A stretch of 64,000 nt of DNA, from the NCBI GenBank assembly GCA_015183035.1, contig JACZZP010000011.1, positions 1,240,001 through 1,304,000 on the forward strand, in the 5' to 3' direction. Every line of letters starts with the position of its first letter. The stretch's first letter is position 1. The notes below the pieces were generated by a model, which worked only from the letters and a program-made list of their open reading frames with translations, was not told the DNA's origin and made no database searches. A program made the position numbers and the translations under genes. Below, piece after piece: positions 48,901 to 62,132 of the stretch. The DNA comes from Meloidogyne chitwoodi. Its lineage: Eukaryota; Nematoda; Chromadorea; Rhabditida; Meloidogynidae.

Positions 48901-51900
48901 TTCGATAAACATTAATAATAATTTGCTTCCATCATTTTTCAGTTCCAAAGCATTTTTGAAAAGTGGCCAACTGAGCAAAATAGCAAGTTGTGCCGAGTCG
49001 CGTTTAAAATGATTAACTAGTTCACTCCAACATTGAACCTCTCGACGGCGCCATTCAACAAGCAATTCTTGCAAAGGACACATTTGATCACGAATAGAGT
49101 GTGCTCGATCCGAAATTGATTCCCATGCTTCAGCATGCTCTATAAAAATATTTGTGAAAATTAACCTTTTGATCATTGTAAGTAAAAATAGTAATAATAA
49201 CAGATAATAAGAAATGTTTTTCCGATTAATATTAAATTATATTTATTAAAACGAATGTAAAAAATCAGTTAAAAGTATAAATTTACCCAAAACACGTTCC
49301 AGTTGTGCTGCATGTTTCATCATTGGAAGTCCAGCTTGATCATCGTTAAAAATGTCTATAGATGATAATAATTGAAGCAATTGAGCATTTTCAGGAAATT
49401 CATCTTTTAAGCGACATGAGGCTTTTTTAAGATGATCTAGAGCTTCACTACAATTTAAAAGAGCAGCTGGTTCACATTCCTTATAAACATTTAAGGGTGA
49501 ACAATAAGGAAGTATTTGACGTTGTCCTAATGGAAATTGGTTTTTTAGCTGCTGTTGAAGTTCGTTGAGTTGCAAAAGATGATGGACTGTAAAAAAAAGA
49601 TTAAAAATTTACAAAATGATTTTTATTTAAGAACAATGTTGAATCAAAGAAGAATGGTTACAGACTAAAATAAACTGTTTCTGATAACTTACATGCAAAG
49701 TTTTCGTTTGCTAATGAACTACAATAAACCAATTTTTGAGGAAGTTGACTCAGGAGGCACATAAAATTAAGAAATGGAAGTTTAATATTTTCTGAAGATG
49801 AGAAAATTATTTTTAGTGCTGAATAAATTTCATCGCTATTGAGAAAAGAGTCTTCATTATCAGCCATTCCATCTTTTGGCTCCTTTTCAAGAGAATTACT
49901 AAAGTCAGGTAAATAATTGTTGAACTGAAACAAAAAAGGTAAAATAGTTAATTTAATCTCTCACCTCATTATCATTCTCTAAGCCATCATCTGAATGAAC
50001 AACTTCGTCATCATCTTCAAGAATATCTCCAGATTGATTAATTTTCTTCTTTTTCATAAAATAAAGTTGCTCTATTTTAGCTTTTGCATTTGTCTCATGC
50101 CAATGTTCCCAATGTTTAAAAATCCAAAGTAAAAACTTAACATGGCATTTTTTTGTTAAATTTATATCATTTATTTTATTGCAATGCCAAAGAAGAATTG
50201 GAAGTTTTTGTTGTGGAGAAATATTAATATCATCAGATATTAATATTGTCAGTTGATTCAGAAGAATTCTTTGATTAATTTTTTCATAAGATTGCTTTTC
50301 GAATGAATGTAGAAAAACCTTTAAATTTTCAAAATTAGAATTAATCTCAGCATAAATAGAATTGCAAAACTCACATTAACAATTTTACGTTGTTGGTTGG
50401 AGTGACATTGTTCCTTTGCGCATTTATGTTGTTCGGATAAGTAAATAATAAGGCAATTGAGAGCAAATAAATAAGGAATAAATATGTCGGGAAAAAGAAG
50501 GAAGGTAGGAAGATTCGAACAGACTAAAGAACATAATCGTTTCTTCAATACCTGTATAGTTTGAAGAGAATTTGATAATAAACAACAGAAACGTTCAAGA
50601 CTGAAAACTTTATATTAATTATAATTTAGATTTAAAAACTAACGAATCTGGAGGTATTGTCTGATAATTATGTAACTCTTTCAAAAAATATGGAGTAAAA
50701 AGTTCATTCAAGGCAGCAGTACAAATGAATAATTCATCTACAACATTCTTTTGAAAATTCTAAAAGAAATTTTTTCGATTTCAAAAAAAATCATATAAAT
50801 AACAAAATTACAAACAAGCTTTTATAAACTAAATATTATGATTGCATACTTTTTTATAGGCCAATACATCGTCACCAAGAAGTTCAATTCGAAAAACGCA
50901 ACGATTTTTTGTCCAAAAGGAAAATTCTCCTTCTAAATTATCAAGTGCAGAGATTGTTGCTTGTCTTGATTCATAAAAAGCTTCAAAAAATTTAGAATTA
51001 TTTGATGCAATTTCGCAAACTTGATCCATTTCATACGACTTAGAAATCTAAATAGCAAAATTAATAAAGTCTTTAATTCAAGAAAACCGTTAATTGAAAA
51101 AAATCTCGTAAAGCAGAAAAATATTGTTCCAGATGCTGACTTTTAATTTGCAAATAATTATTATGTTTATGAATATAAAATATATAATCTAGAAAGTCTT
51201 TAGGTGGAGTCAATGATTTAATTTTTGCCAAAATTGATTCAACCGAGACTTTTAAGGGTTGAATATTATCGGAATCATCAAGAAAATGTTTCTCACATTC
51301 AGACCAATGAATGCTAAAAAAATTAAAATTCAATAAAAATAAAAAAATCACTTTACTTTTTAGTCTTTTTCAAAGGCTTTGATGTAAAAACAATATCCCA
51401 AAAAAGTTCAGACGTCCTTTCAAGTTGATTTAACGCATCAAACATTTCACAGACTCGAATATGCTTAAGAAGCTTATTGCTATAATTGATATGAGACCAT
51501 AGTAATGAATTGGCATAACGTGTAATGAATGTATCGTCCAACAAGGAAAAAAACTTAAATTAAAAAATAAATTTAGCTGATTGTGAAACGCATTTTAACA
51601 TACAGTCTGAGGTTGTTCATTAAAATCAATGTCAATCAAAAAACTTGAACTACTCATAAATCGAGAAAATAAGAACAATCTTTCATTACCAACAAGATTA
51701 ATCCTCTCCAATAAGGAAGTAGAAGTTGAACTGCTACAAAACAGATGCCAAATTTTATTTAATAACATAAATAAATGTTGTTTTAATGGAGCAAATACAG
51801 ATTTCTAAAAGGGTTAATTTTAGAGTTTGATTTAAAAAATACCGATTCATCAAAATTTTGAACTTTATCAACCAACATATTTTCCACTGCATTCCATTTT

Positions 51901-54900
51901 TCAATACACAAGTTCAACTGATCATAATTTTCAAATGGCTTGCATATACACGTTGATGAGCATAATGAAATCAAATAATGTTCACCAATAAGTGTTGAAT
52001 TTGTAATACTTGAATTTAATTTGCTCCATAAAGAATAATTAGATTGAAATTTCTCAAAAGTTGAAACTAAAAGTTCATCAATAATATAAAGTTTATCTCC
52101 TTCATTGATCCGTATTTTTGAAATAAATTCTCTCATTTGCTTGTAAATTATTTTGATGGACATACGTAATTCTATAAAATACATTGTCAAAAAATGCCTA
52201 AATTAAAAGTAAAACAATACCAATATTATTAAAAATGCAATTGAGACGATCAAGTAAAGGTTCTGCTGTAACATAATCATGATCGAGTATAAGCTCGGAA
52301 GGAAAAACAAGAGCCATTTGTACAAACGTTTCAGTTGGAATATTTAGATGAATAGAATATTTGCAAATTGATAGCCAAGAATTAAAATAATACTCAAATA
52401 ACTTGGCTGAAAAAGTTATTTTTTAATAATTAATTTAAGTGTTGAATTTATGACACTTACTGGATAGTTTGTTTTTCAGAGAAGGTCTTAATAATGGAAA
52501 GTAACATGGAATTGACGATGTAGTTAAAGATAAATCTAAATTTAAAAAAAATTTAATTTAGAATATTTACAAAAAAATAACTGTTTTGTTTTGCCAGCAA
52601 ACTTAGAAATAATTGCAATATTATATTGAAATTAGTAATATTAGAGTCTGATTTTAATTTGGCATACAAAAGAGCAGAACATTTCAACAAATATTCAAAT
52701 GATAGATTATTGGTTAAAATTGATTTAAAACACTTGAACATAACTTTTTCTTCTGAAAATATTGACTTTTCTAGATTTTTTTGTAATTCAAAACATGGGT
52801 AAAATATAATTGAAAGAACATCGTAAGGATTTTTACTCCAGAGTTGCTCATGTTGAGATAAATGATCAACACAAAATTGTATTTCCAATGTACGATTTCG
52901 CATAGCTCGGGAAATTTGACCATTGCGAGGATTCATTGAAAAGAATATTCTAAAAAATTAATTTGTATAAATAATCAATTAAAAAAATTAAACCTAAAAT
53001 CAGGATGTCGATGAACAACTTGAGAGTCATCAATAGGTAAAAGTAACTCTCCATTTGTACTTTCAAGACAAGAGTTTAAACAGTCTAGTACTGCCGAATT
53101 GCAGCAATTAACATCTTCAACCAATAACCAATGTCCGTCACGAAAGGCACGCAAAAATATACTCTCAACCCATTTAAAGCAAAGACCACCACGATCGTTA
53201 GGCAAAGCAAACTCATCTAATGAAAGATTTTCATTTTGTTCTGGTTGCAAATTAGGAGATGAAGAATCAAACTGGAAAGAAAACAAAGGTCAGTAAAATA
53301 ATAATATTTATATTTATAAGACAAACCTGAATTTGTTCAAATGATCCCAACAAATCAAGTGCATCAGTACCAGAAGTGAGTCGCATTGTGTAAAGTTGTT
53401 TTCCAGTCAATTGTGCAAGTGTTTTAATTACAGAACGTTTTCCACAATGTGAGGGACCGATAAGAAGTGTAAGCCAATTTGCCTGTGAGCAGGCTGCCAC
53501 CTAAAATTAAAGATAAAGATGAAAAATGGTATAGTAAAATTTATACTTTCTCAAATAATTCCATTTGAGTTGCCAAAAGGCAAAGACGATTGACATTTTC
53601 TTTTGAAGTCTCATTCACAGCGTAATTTAATTTAACATTTCCGATCGACAAAGTTGGCAAGTTAAGATCGATTTTTGGCAGAGGAACACTGGGAATCCAT
53701 TTTCTTGGATAGAATACACGATTGTAAATTGTGTTGATTACCTGAAAATTTGGGGTAAATTTTTTACTTCAAAAAGCTAACGAAGTATAATAATTTTAAT
53801 ATTACAGAAAATTTTATAAGGATAAATTTAATTTTTAGATATATTTTTTCTTAAATATTATAGTATAAAATTAAGATTTTTCTTTATATTTTTCTCATTT
53901 TTCAGTTTCTCATATACAACTATAATTATGTGTTTAGCATTTATTGGTCAAAGAACTTGATCTACGATTGATTTCCGTCACCAAAACTCTGCGCGAACTC
54001 CAATTTCTCTACTATAATTTAAGAGGAAGGAAAAAGCGACACGTCAATGTTCCTATTATGCCCGTAACTTAGAGTTCCCATAAGCGTTAACGCTTATCAT
54101 AATATTAAATCAAATCCAAACGAATGTATTTTCATAAATAAAAAAAATCATTCAAATCAGTTACTTTATAGGATGAAAACTTCAATGAGATTATTTATAG
54201 AAATTGTCCTGATTGGTGTTATAGGTGTATTAGTAAATGCTCAAGACAGTGAAAAGAAGGTGGATCTGACTGAAATGTACAAAAATCCCCTATCAAATGG
54301 TATTTATTTTAATGTTAGTATATATTTTTATATTCTATATAGGCTTTGGAGACGATATCGACTGGATAACGTGGGAAAATGCAATAGAAACAGCTCTGGA
54401 ACGGAATAAACCAGTTTTTCTCTTAATCCATAAAACATGGTGCCATGCGTGCAAATGTAAGAATGTTTTTTTTAAATATTTTAACTTATTTTAAATCTTA
54501 TAGCGCTAAAGAAGGTAATGCAGCAGTCAAATGCAAGAAAAGCGTTTAAAAAACTTAGCGAATACTTTGTTATGGTAAATACAGCAGATGACGATGAACC
54601 ATTTGAAGAAGAATACAGGCCAGACGGAAAATATGTTCCAAGAATTTTATTCTTAGGTATTACTATAAAAATTTTATAGAAAAAATGAAAAACACGAAAA
54701 AGAAAGATATAAATGAAATTTTGTAACTTATTTAAGATAAAAACGGTGATCTACTACCGGACTTCAAAAACAAAAAGGCGGAGTACAAAAACTATGCTTA
54801 CTATTATCCGAGCCCTGCAGACATTCTAAACTCAATGAAAGAAGTAATTTCTCACTATGGCATCGAACTGTCAGGTGAGAAGAAAGGTGACAAACTAAAG

Positions 54901-57900
54901 CCCGTAAAACCACCACCAAAGAAGGAACAGGAAGCGCCAGATACAAAAGAAAAGAAAAAAATAAAAGATACAGATAAAAAGACGGAAAAAGAGAGCTCTA
55001 AAAAATCAGAACTTTAAATTTTTACCTTAGTTTTTACTTATAGCTGTTAAATTTCTCATAATAGCTTATTACGAATTGGGTTCATTTAAACTTAATTTAA
55101 GCATAGAGAAAATTTATTAATAATTTTTAAATATAACCTTTTGCTTGACATCTTTAGTTGATAACCGACTCAAATAGACCAAATCGAAACTAAAGTCAAC
55201 ATTCCCACCAAACTAAAATCGGGATTTTTAGAACATAGAATTTTTAACTTCAAGCTTACCATAACAGTTGCCTCTAAAAAGCGGAATAAATCACGCAAGT
55301 TGAATTCGCATCTACTCTTTATGACACTATCAGTTTCTTGAAAAAGCTTATTGATTAAAACAATTTTTGCAATTAATTCCTCTGAAAGATATGAATTTCC
55401 ATCAGGAATTGTTTTAGAATATTCTGTCAAAATAAAAATAAAATCCTTTTCAGTCATTTCTTCGATGAAAATCTAAAAATATAGAATATTAATAAAAATT
55501 ATGTTTATTAACATGTATTTTAAATTTAAAATTAAATATAAAAATACTTGCCGAAATAAACCGGTTAACGAATGATTTAGGCAATGCTCTCCGATCACCC
55601 CCTTGACTATGAGGATTTTGGCAAGCAAAAAAACGACATTTACGAGCGTCCACATCAAAAGTGCGATTCAGTTCACTGATATAAATATTGTTTCTAAAGT
55701 CAAAACATGAATTAAGACCCTCAAGAACAGATTGGGATGCGAGGTTCATCTATCCAAAAAAAAATTAAAAACAAAAATATAATTTAAAAAACTTCATCTA
55801 ACAAAATCCAATGCCCTTCTTTAATGGCCTTGAGCACAGGACCATCTTTCCAAATAAAAGTAGCGTAATTAACACCAGCTTGAGTAATAGGGATATCGGT
55901 TCCAAATAAATCGTAAATATCCTAGAATAATAAAAAAAATTACAAAATATTGCTTAAAAAATACAGTTTGTTCGGATAAATTTAGACGAATTAGTTTATG
56001 ACCAGTTGCGGCAGCCAATGCCATAACCAAACTTGATTTTCCAGAACCAGGACTACCCTCTAACATTATAGGCTTTTTAGATGATAAAGCACGTGCAATT
56101 CGGAGAAGATTTTGACGTGTGCTCGGAGAATTTAAAGAATATCCTTTTGGAAAGTTGTGGACATCACTGCTTTGATTGAGAATAGAAAAAGGTCCGATAA
56201 AAAGACCGCGATCGTTAAAGATAAAATTGCCCTGTTCAATTTGGGGTAGAATATTTGTACAAGCAAATCCGAATTGTTGAACAATTATTGAAAACTAAAA
56301 AATAGACCATTAATCTTATTTCCTATAATATATAAACTTTTTTTTGACATTGTTCGATAACCGAGTTTCGGTTGAATGCCATACGCTGTGGTAAAATACC
56401 TAGCGCATCTAAAAATGTCGCCTCTATGGAGTGATAAAGCAGCACAACCGTATTTGAAGAAAAAGAATCTTGCGAGCAAGTTGTATTTAGCATTTCCATG
56501 AATATCTCTGCTAATCCAACCAGATCTCGTAATGAAGGAATAAATCTAATAAAAATTAGAAATTAAAAACTATAAAAGAAAAATAATTACTTGATTATTT
56601 CATGAAGTTGATTGGCGAAAAATTCGGTGAATTCTATGAAGATTCTCGCTATACTATCAATAAATTCAATTGACAATTTTACGGATGAATTACAGCAGTT
56701 TAATCGCTGGCGAATAATTTCCATTGCGTCTTCTCTATCATATTTGCTTTGACACCAGATTTCCGTAAATCGATTACGCAATGCCTTGGATAACTTAAAT
56801 ATAATAATTGAAATTTATTAATATGTATGAACATTTTTAATTTTATTTTCAAACTTCTCTTTTCCCATGATCATTGCCAGGATTCATTGTTGCTACAAGC
56901 TGAAATCCGTTATTTGCTTTAACCAGTTGCTCAATAGCACATGATTCATCAGTAGAGGAAGAAGCAGGATTTGTAAGTAAAATGGTACGTTCAGATTCAA
57001 GTAAAGAATTTAGCCTTTCAAGAACAGAATCGGCAGCCAATGAGATTTCATCGATAAGTACGCGTTGACCACTACGCATTGCTTGTACAACAATACCATC
57101 CTGCCAACGGAAAGTCGGACCTCTTTCTGAATTTGAAACAGGGCGAATACTTCCCAGAAGGTCTGAAGCATCTGTCCGCTCATGACAGTTAATTGAAAGA
57201 AGATTACCCTGAAATCAGAAGTTAAATTTTTTAATTTAAAAATAATGACAATTATTGTACAAATACGAAACAACAATTCACGTAAAATTGACAAATAATT
57301 ATCTCTAACCAAATTAAAATAACAAATAAGTTAAAAAATTAAGATAACGTACAAAAAGATGAACAGCGGAAGTCTTCCCACAGCCTGTATCACCAATAAG
57401 CAATACTGGTTCATCACATTTCCACGCCTCTGAGCAAAGAATAAGTGTTCGACGGAATTGTTTAGTTAAAACAATATGTTGAGGGATAATCACATTCAAA
57501 GGCATGAACGGAGAATTTTCACCAAAAAGAAGATCAATATCAATTTTTCGTTGCAATATTTGCTCCAATACGCGAACTACATCATTTTCGTCTTGTGTCG
57601 TCCGGCAACGAGTAGCAAGTACAAAATACCCATGATCAGCCATTGATTGACGCCAATCATCATGATTTTTCTGCGAAGCAAGGCGATTTGCCCAACGAAA
57701 AAGATCTCTGAAACGTATTAAAATATAAAAAAAATTGTCAAATCAGAAACCTCAATGTCATTAAGCCATCTGAGGAAGAAAATATTTTAGATATAGCTCG
57801 TCGATTGCGCAACTCCTGTAATACTTTGACAGCCAACTCTGCCTGTTTAGGAGCAATCCCACAACGTTGTTGTACAATTTGAGGAAGTTCCGAGAGAGGG

Positions 57901-60900
57901 ATTGTATCACATTGTATCACCATAAATCTGTTGAGAAATGCTCGAGAAAGACGTTTGCGACCAGAATAAACACCAAAAGGATTCTGGGTAGCAAATAATT
58001 GAAAACGAGGATGGGCCTTTATGGTACAATTAAGTTCTGATACAAAAAGTTCGCGGTTATCGTCAAGAAGCTTTGAATAAAATTAATTTAATAAAAAAAG
58101 AAGAAAAGTTAGACAAAACATACTCTATTCAATGCCTCAAGTATAGAACTAGGAGCCAAGTTTAATTCATCAAGAATTATCCAATGACCGAATTTAAGAG
58201 CCTTCAAAAGGAGACCCTCAGCAAAAACAAGTCTTCCATCGCTATCAGGAGCATAGGTACCAATATATTCCTGGAAAATGTTTAAATTAAACACATATAT
58301 TTTAGGATACATTATAAATATTCTAAAAACCTGAATATCAGAATGTTCATGGTTATTAATTCTATAAACGCAATTTCCACTCATTTTAGCAAGTTGAACA
58401 ACCATAGAAGTTTTTCCTGCTGAAGTTTCCCCCTCAAGAAGAATAGGAAATTTTCGGGTAGATACAACACTAGCAAGCAATCTCATATTGACTTTAACCG
58501 AAGAAGTAAATACATAATCGTCGCCATTAATAATGCTTTCGGAGCCTCGCGGAACTGGGAAGCCTTCGATTAAACTATTTAAATATAAAAAATTATAAAA
58601 AAATAATGTTAAAATTTACACAAATCTAGAATCATCAATTTTATCTGAGTTCAGTGAAGAAAATTGAATTGTAGATAGCCCAAATGATTTTGACAATAGT
58701 TGACACATTCTCTCACGCTGCTTCATACCAAGTTGACTAGAGAATGAAAGATGACAAGCATGTAAAAGTGAATTTAGCTGGCTACCGTTGAGTTCAGAAG
58801 CCAATGTAAGCGCACGACTTAGATTACGTAAGCTAAAAAATAAATTTTAAAATTAAAGCAAAATAACCTAAATTTTAGTGGAAAACAGGAGCATATATCA
58901 AGGTAAAAGTTCAACACTCCATCAACCAAATCCTTTGGAAGAGAAGGCAAATGACCACGGATAAGAACATGCAATTGATCCACATCAGATGTTTCACAAA
59001 CTAATAGTTCAGTGAATTTAGCACGGATTCCATTCAATAATTGACGTTTTCCTATATCTGTTGCATGGTTCATACAGGCAAATAATCGAAAATTTGGATG
59101 AAAATCAGTCGATTGTTCTAACAACTTAAAATTTTTTTTAAAGTATCAGACTAATTCAAATGTTAAGCCATTTGAATAAAAAAATATTTAATCGATCATG
59201 GAAAAGAGTTGCAAGAAAAATTAATGATTAATAAATAAAATTAAAATTTTAACACCATCGAAAAATTAGATAAAATTGTGCAAAATCTACAAACCTCAAC
59301 TAAAACGTCCAAACATTCAGCAGATGCCAAATTAATCTCATCCACCAAAAGCCATTGACCTTGCTCCACTGCTTGTGTGACTACTCCTTTCATATAGGTA
59401 AAGAAAACTCTACTGCGCCATCTTTCTCCATTTTCATCAGAAAAACATCTAATCATTTTTGAAGTTTTCCTTGCCAATTCTATCCATTCTTTTCTAGCTT
59501 CGGGTAACCTTCGACAGATTCTAGTACTTGACTTAAAAATTAGCTTGAGAAAATCTCCAAAGCGTTGAGAGTTAAAACATTTCTAAAAAAAAGTATGAAA
59601 ATTATTTTTAAAATATTAGATTAAATTTTACATTCACGTTGGCCAAAAATTTTGAATTTTTCTCTAAATCAAAATAAGTTTGGAACAAACAAAAATATTC
59701 ATCAGCTAAAGGTCGGAGGATATTCAAAGGAGATGTTGGTTTATATCTAATTTCAAATATGAATTAAATTAGAAATTAAGAATTTTTTACCCTCCCAACA
59801 GATCCGAAGACTCCGATTCTTGACTTAAATTTACAACTCGCAATGGAACACGTAATAAATTAGCAAGATACTGGACTGAACTAGTTTTACCAACACCGGT
59901 TTCTCCAGTTAATAGAACAGGCTCTGGAGGTTTTTGAATTACTGAGGCAGCTAAACGCTCTAATAAAGATGTGGCATCACGTGTGAGAACAAAATTTGAA
60001 GTTTGAAAACTAAAAAAGTAAAGAAAAATAATATATATTTTTAAATAATTTACTTTATTTCAGTCATTTGTCTCCTTTCTAATTTAATACGGCCAATTTC
60101 CACCTTTTCATTGTCAACAATAAATTTTGGATGTCGAATATTTAATAATAAATGTTGTTCTTCCTTAGCAAGTGAAAGGGCTTCAGAAATAAGAGTTGCT
60201 ACTTCTAGTTTAAGAGAATTTGTTGTTAAATGAATTGCCCAAACATCAATTAGTTCAAGAAAAATTGCATGAGGATCAATTAAAAAAGCTGGTGGGGAAG
60301 AGTTTAAACGAGACATTGCACGAAAAAGATCCTTCGTATTAAGTAAACGATCAATTGATACCTTTAAATAAGATTTAAAAATCAATAAAAAATTTAACAG
60401 GTATTTTGGGTGAAAACTTTTAAATTATCTGACCTTTTTTTGTTTTATAACATCAAAAACGGCAAAGAAAAGTGAAATAAGCTTTTCCCGAATATTTTCC
60501 AATTTTGGGTATTTCTCTTTCAAAACGTTGTTTAGTTGATCAAAAGTTGGAGCAGCTAATTTAACCTTATAAGGATATTCGTCAAGTATTAAAGGAATTG
60601 AAGAAATTTGTTGAGCATATTCTTCAATTGAACCCAAAATGCGACAGTTTTTATTCATATTAATTTTAATTCCATTTGGTAATTCAATAAAACGATTCTC
60701 GATAAGATATAAAATAGCAGAAGCCAAGTCAGGACCTCCATGGTCAATATTTTCCAAAAGAATAAGACACTCTTGTTGTATATACTACAATAAATATAAA
60801 TTTTTAAATAAGTTATTTTATTTTAAAATTTTTATAAAAATTAAATAGAAAAAAATAGAAAAAAATATTAATAAATCTAAAACATTAATCTGAAATAAAA

Positions 60901-61622
60901 CTCAGAAAAATTTTTAGATAAAAATAAACTTTTATGTAATTCCGTTTAAATATTACCTGAGCAAATTTAGATGATTCCCATACAAACTCGCCAGGGACTT
61001 CTGTACACGTATAGCTTCCATACAATGACTAATTAAATGAAAATTGTTAATAAAAAATATTTCAAAACTAATCAAAACCTTAGCATCAACTTGGTTACTA
61101 ATTTGTAAAATATTTAAGCAAACTCTACATTTTTCACTAATTATTTTTGCTGAATATGTTTTACCAGAACCAGAAGGTCCCTAAAAATTAAAATTATAGT
61201 AATAGAATATAAAAAACCTGAACAATAACAAAATTTTTAACAAGAAGTAAATGAGCAATATCATCAACTGATATAAGAAAAAAATAATGGTACTTTTTCA
61301 TTATCTGTACGCACATTTTTTTACTAATTAGATAGTCAACACATGAGAGTCTATTCGTTGAGATTTACTCTCATGAGTAGACTATCTAATTAGTAAAAAA
61401 ATGTGCGTACAGATAATGCAAAAATACCAAAATTATTAATTAATAACAATAAAATTAAATAATTTATGAACCAAAGGAATTAGAAAAATTTCCAATTGTT
61501 GTTGACGGAAAGTTTGAACAAGTTGGTGCATTATAAAGACTTTCGTTAATAATGTTACTATTTAATGACTGTTGTTGAATTGATTCAAATTTAGCCTTTT
61601 TTCTCAATGGTAAATCTTCCAT
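42991..61622 (-). CDS. mdn-1: Midasin, giant AAA+ ATPase of 60S ribosome assembly
   Basis: A multi-exon gene of about 18.6 kb. Midasin is a dynein-like single-chain ring that strips Rsa4/Ytm1-type factors from pre-60S particles in the nucleolus and nucleoplasm. Six AAA modules follow in order, with Walker A motifs GPSGSGKT (61157-61180), GETGVGKT (59883-59906), GETSAGKT (58409-58432), GDTGCGKT (57371-57394), GSPGSGKS (56034-56057) and GPSHCGKR (53435-53458). Walker B segments include LLVDEINLAS, WIILDELNLAP, VLIDEISLAAD and WILLDEMNLAS; module 1 (LLENID) and module 6 (LLVEDVNC) deviate. A long helical linker spans about 53-46.5 kb. Then comes a Glu/Asp-rich segment (about 46.3-44.2 kb) and the C-terminal MIDAS domain: KRNYQVCIAVDNSQSM (DNSQS at 43683-43700), LIILSDGRD and the last exon ending WFEYTNNE. 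The start is the ATG at 61622. Walker A of module 1 comes only about 67 residues later, against about 300 in human and yeast proteins, so N-terminal exons may be missing or the domain is short. Confidence 0.93.
44200..46300 (-). other. mdn-1: Acidic D/E-rich linker of midasin
   Basis: Several exons encode runs such as EEIESGIEETEEGDDVEKGN and NDDDEEQQNQNEELHDEKNN. A D/E-rich flexible region between linker and MIDAS domain is characteristic of midasin. The exons are small and poorly conserved, so individual boundaries are less secure than elsewhere in the gene. Confidence 0.75.
53756..54172 (+). promoter_or_regulatory. Presumed promoter of the nested ER thioredoxin gene
   Basis: This lies within the midasin intron and is less A/T-rich than most non-coding DNA here. 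It contains TGACGTG on the minus strand (CACGTCA at 54040-54046), the core of the unfolded-protein-response element bound by XBP-1/ATF6, and a perfect 18-bp palindrome at 54080-54097 (ATAAGCGTTAACGCTTAT). A TTACTTTATAG acceptor ends at 54171, directly before the start codon, and suggests trans-splicing. Function is inferred from motifs only. Confidence 0.4.
54173..55017 (+). CDS. txdc-12: ER thioredoxin-domain protein, TXNDC12/ERp18-like, nested in a midasin intron
   Basis: A 224-aa protein in four exons: 54173-54299, 54343-54456, 54504-54656 and 54737-55017. The signal peptide RLFIEIVLIGVIGVLVNAQ is followed by a thioredoxin fold with KPVFLLIHKTWCHACKSLKK. The CxxC active site is WCHAC where human TXNDC12 has WCGAC. 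Then come FVMVNTADDDEPFEEEYRPD and KYVPRILFLDKNGDL, both close to TXNDC12. A Lys/Glu-rich tail, absent from the human protein, ends KKSEL; KSEL may act as a KDEL-like retrieval signal. The expected role is thiol-disulfide exchange in the ER lumen. The gene lies wholly inside the midasin intron 53750-55259, on the opposite strand, and must have its own promoter. The start ATG directly follows a splice acceptor, as in trans-spliced nematode genes. Confidence 0.9.
61288..61429. repeat. Near-perfect 62-bp inverted repeat (foldback element) in a midasin intron
   Basis: Arms 61288-61349 and 61368-61429 are complementary with only a handful of mismatches, around an 18-base loop. The arms begin TGGTA and include CATTATCTGTACGCACATTT. 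The element lies between the first and second coding exons of midasin. No convincing target-site duplication was found. Its sequence is unrelated to the palindrome at 11620-11740. Confidence 0.88.
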
Positions 61623-62132
61623 TATTCTATTTAAATTTGCAAAAAATATTAAAAATTAAACCCTGGAATTTATATAATTTAAATAAATCAATTTAATTAA
61701 TGTGCAGTTTGATGAGTTCCGCAACGATTCGACTATGATCCTGTCATGTATTAAAATTCAAACCTAACAGGATCCTATAATTTTTTGGATTTAGTGTTGC
61801 TAGCTAGAATGACAAAAACTATTATTCTGCAAATGAACTATGTCAATTTTGTCCTATGACCATTTTGTCCAAAAACTTTGTTTGGCATTTAGTCCAAAAC
61901 CTAAATCTTACAGAATTGTAAAAATTCATTTGAGTCTTAAATCATTAGGGTACTACAATAAAAATTTTACGGTTTACATATTTTCGGTAAACGACAACTC
62001 AAATAAATTTAAAAAAATCGAAACAAAATATAAGCAAAAGATACTAAAAAACATCACTAACAATAAGTGTAGAATAAAAATTTCAAAATATTTACTAAAA
62101 TCAAACCAAAAATTTGAAATATTTATCTATAA
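61623..62132. other. Short intergenic region between METTL4 and midasin
   Basis: About 510 bases separate the METTL4 stop from the midasin start, both on the minus strand. It contains an 8-bp inverted repeat (GATCCTGT...ACAGGATC, about 61737-61774) and a TTTGTCC motif repeated near 61845-61875. A 103-codon open frame on the plus strand at 61840-62151 lacks any family resemblance and overlaps the METTL4 3' end; it is not called a gene. Confidence 0.45.
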
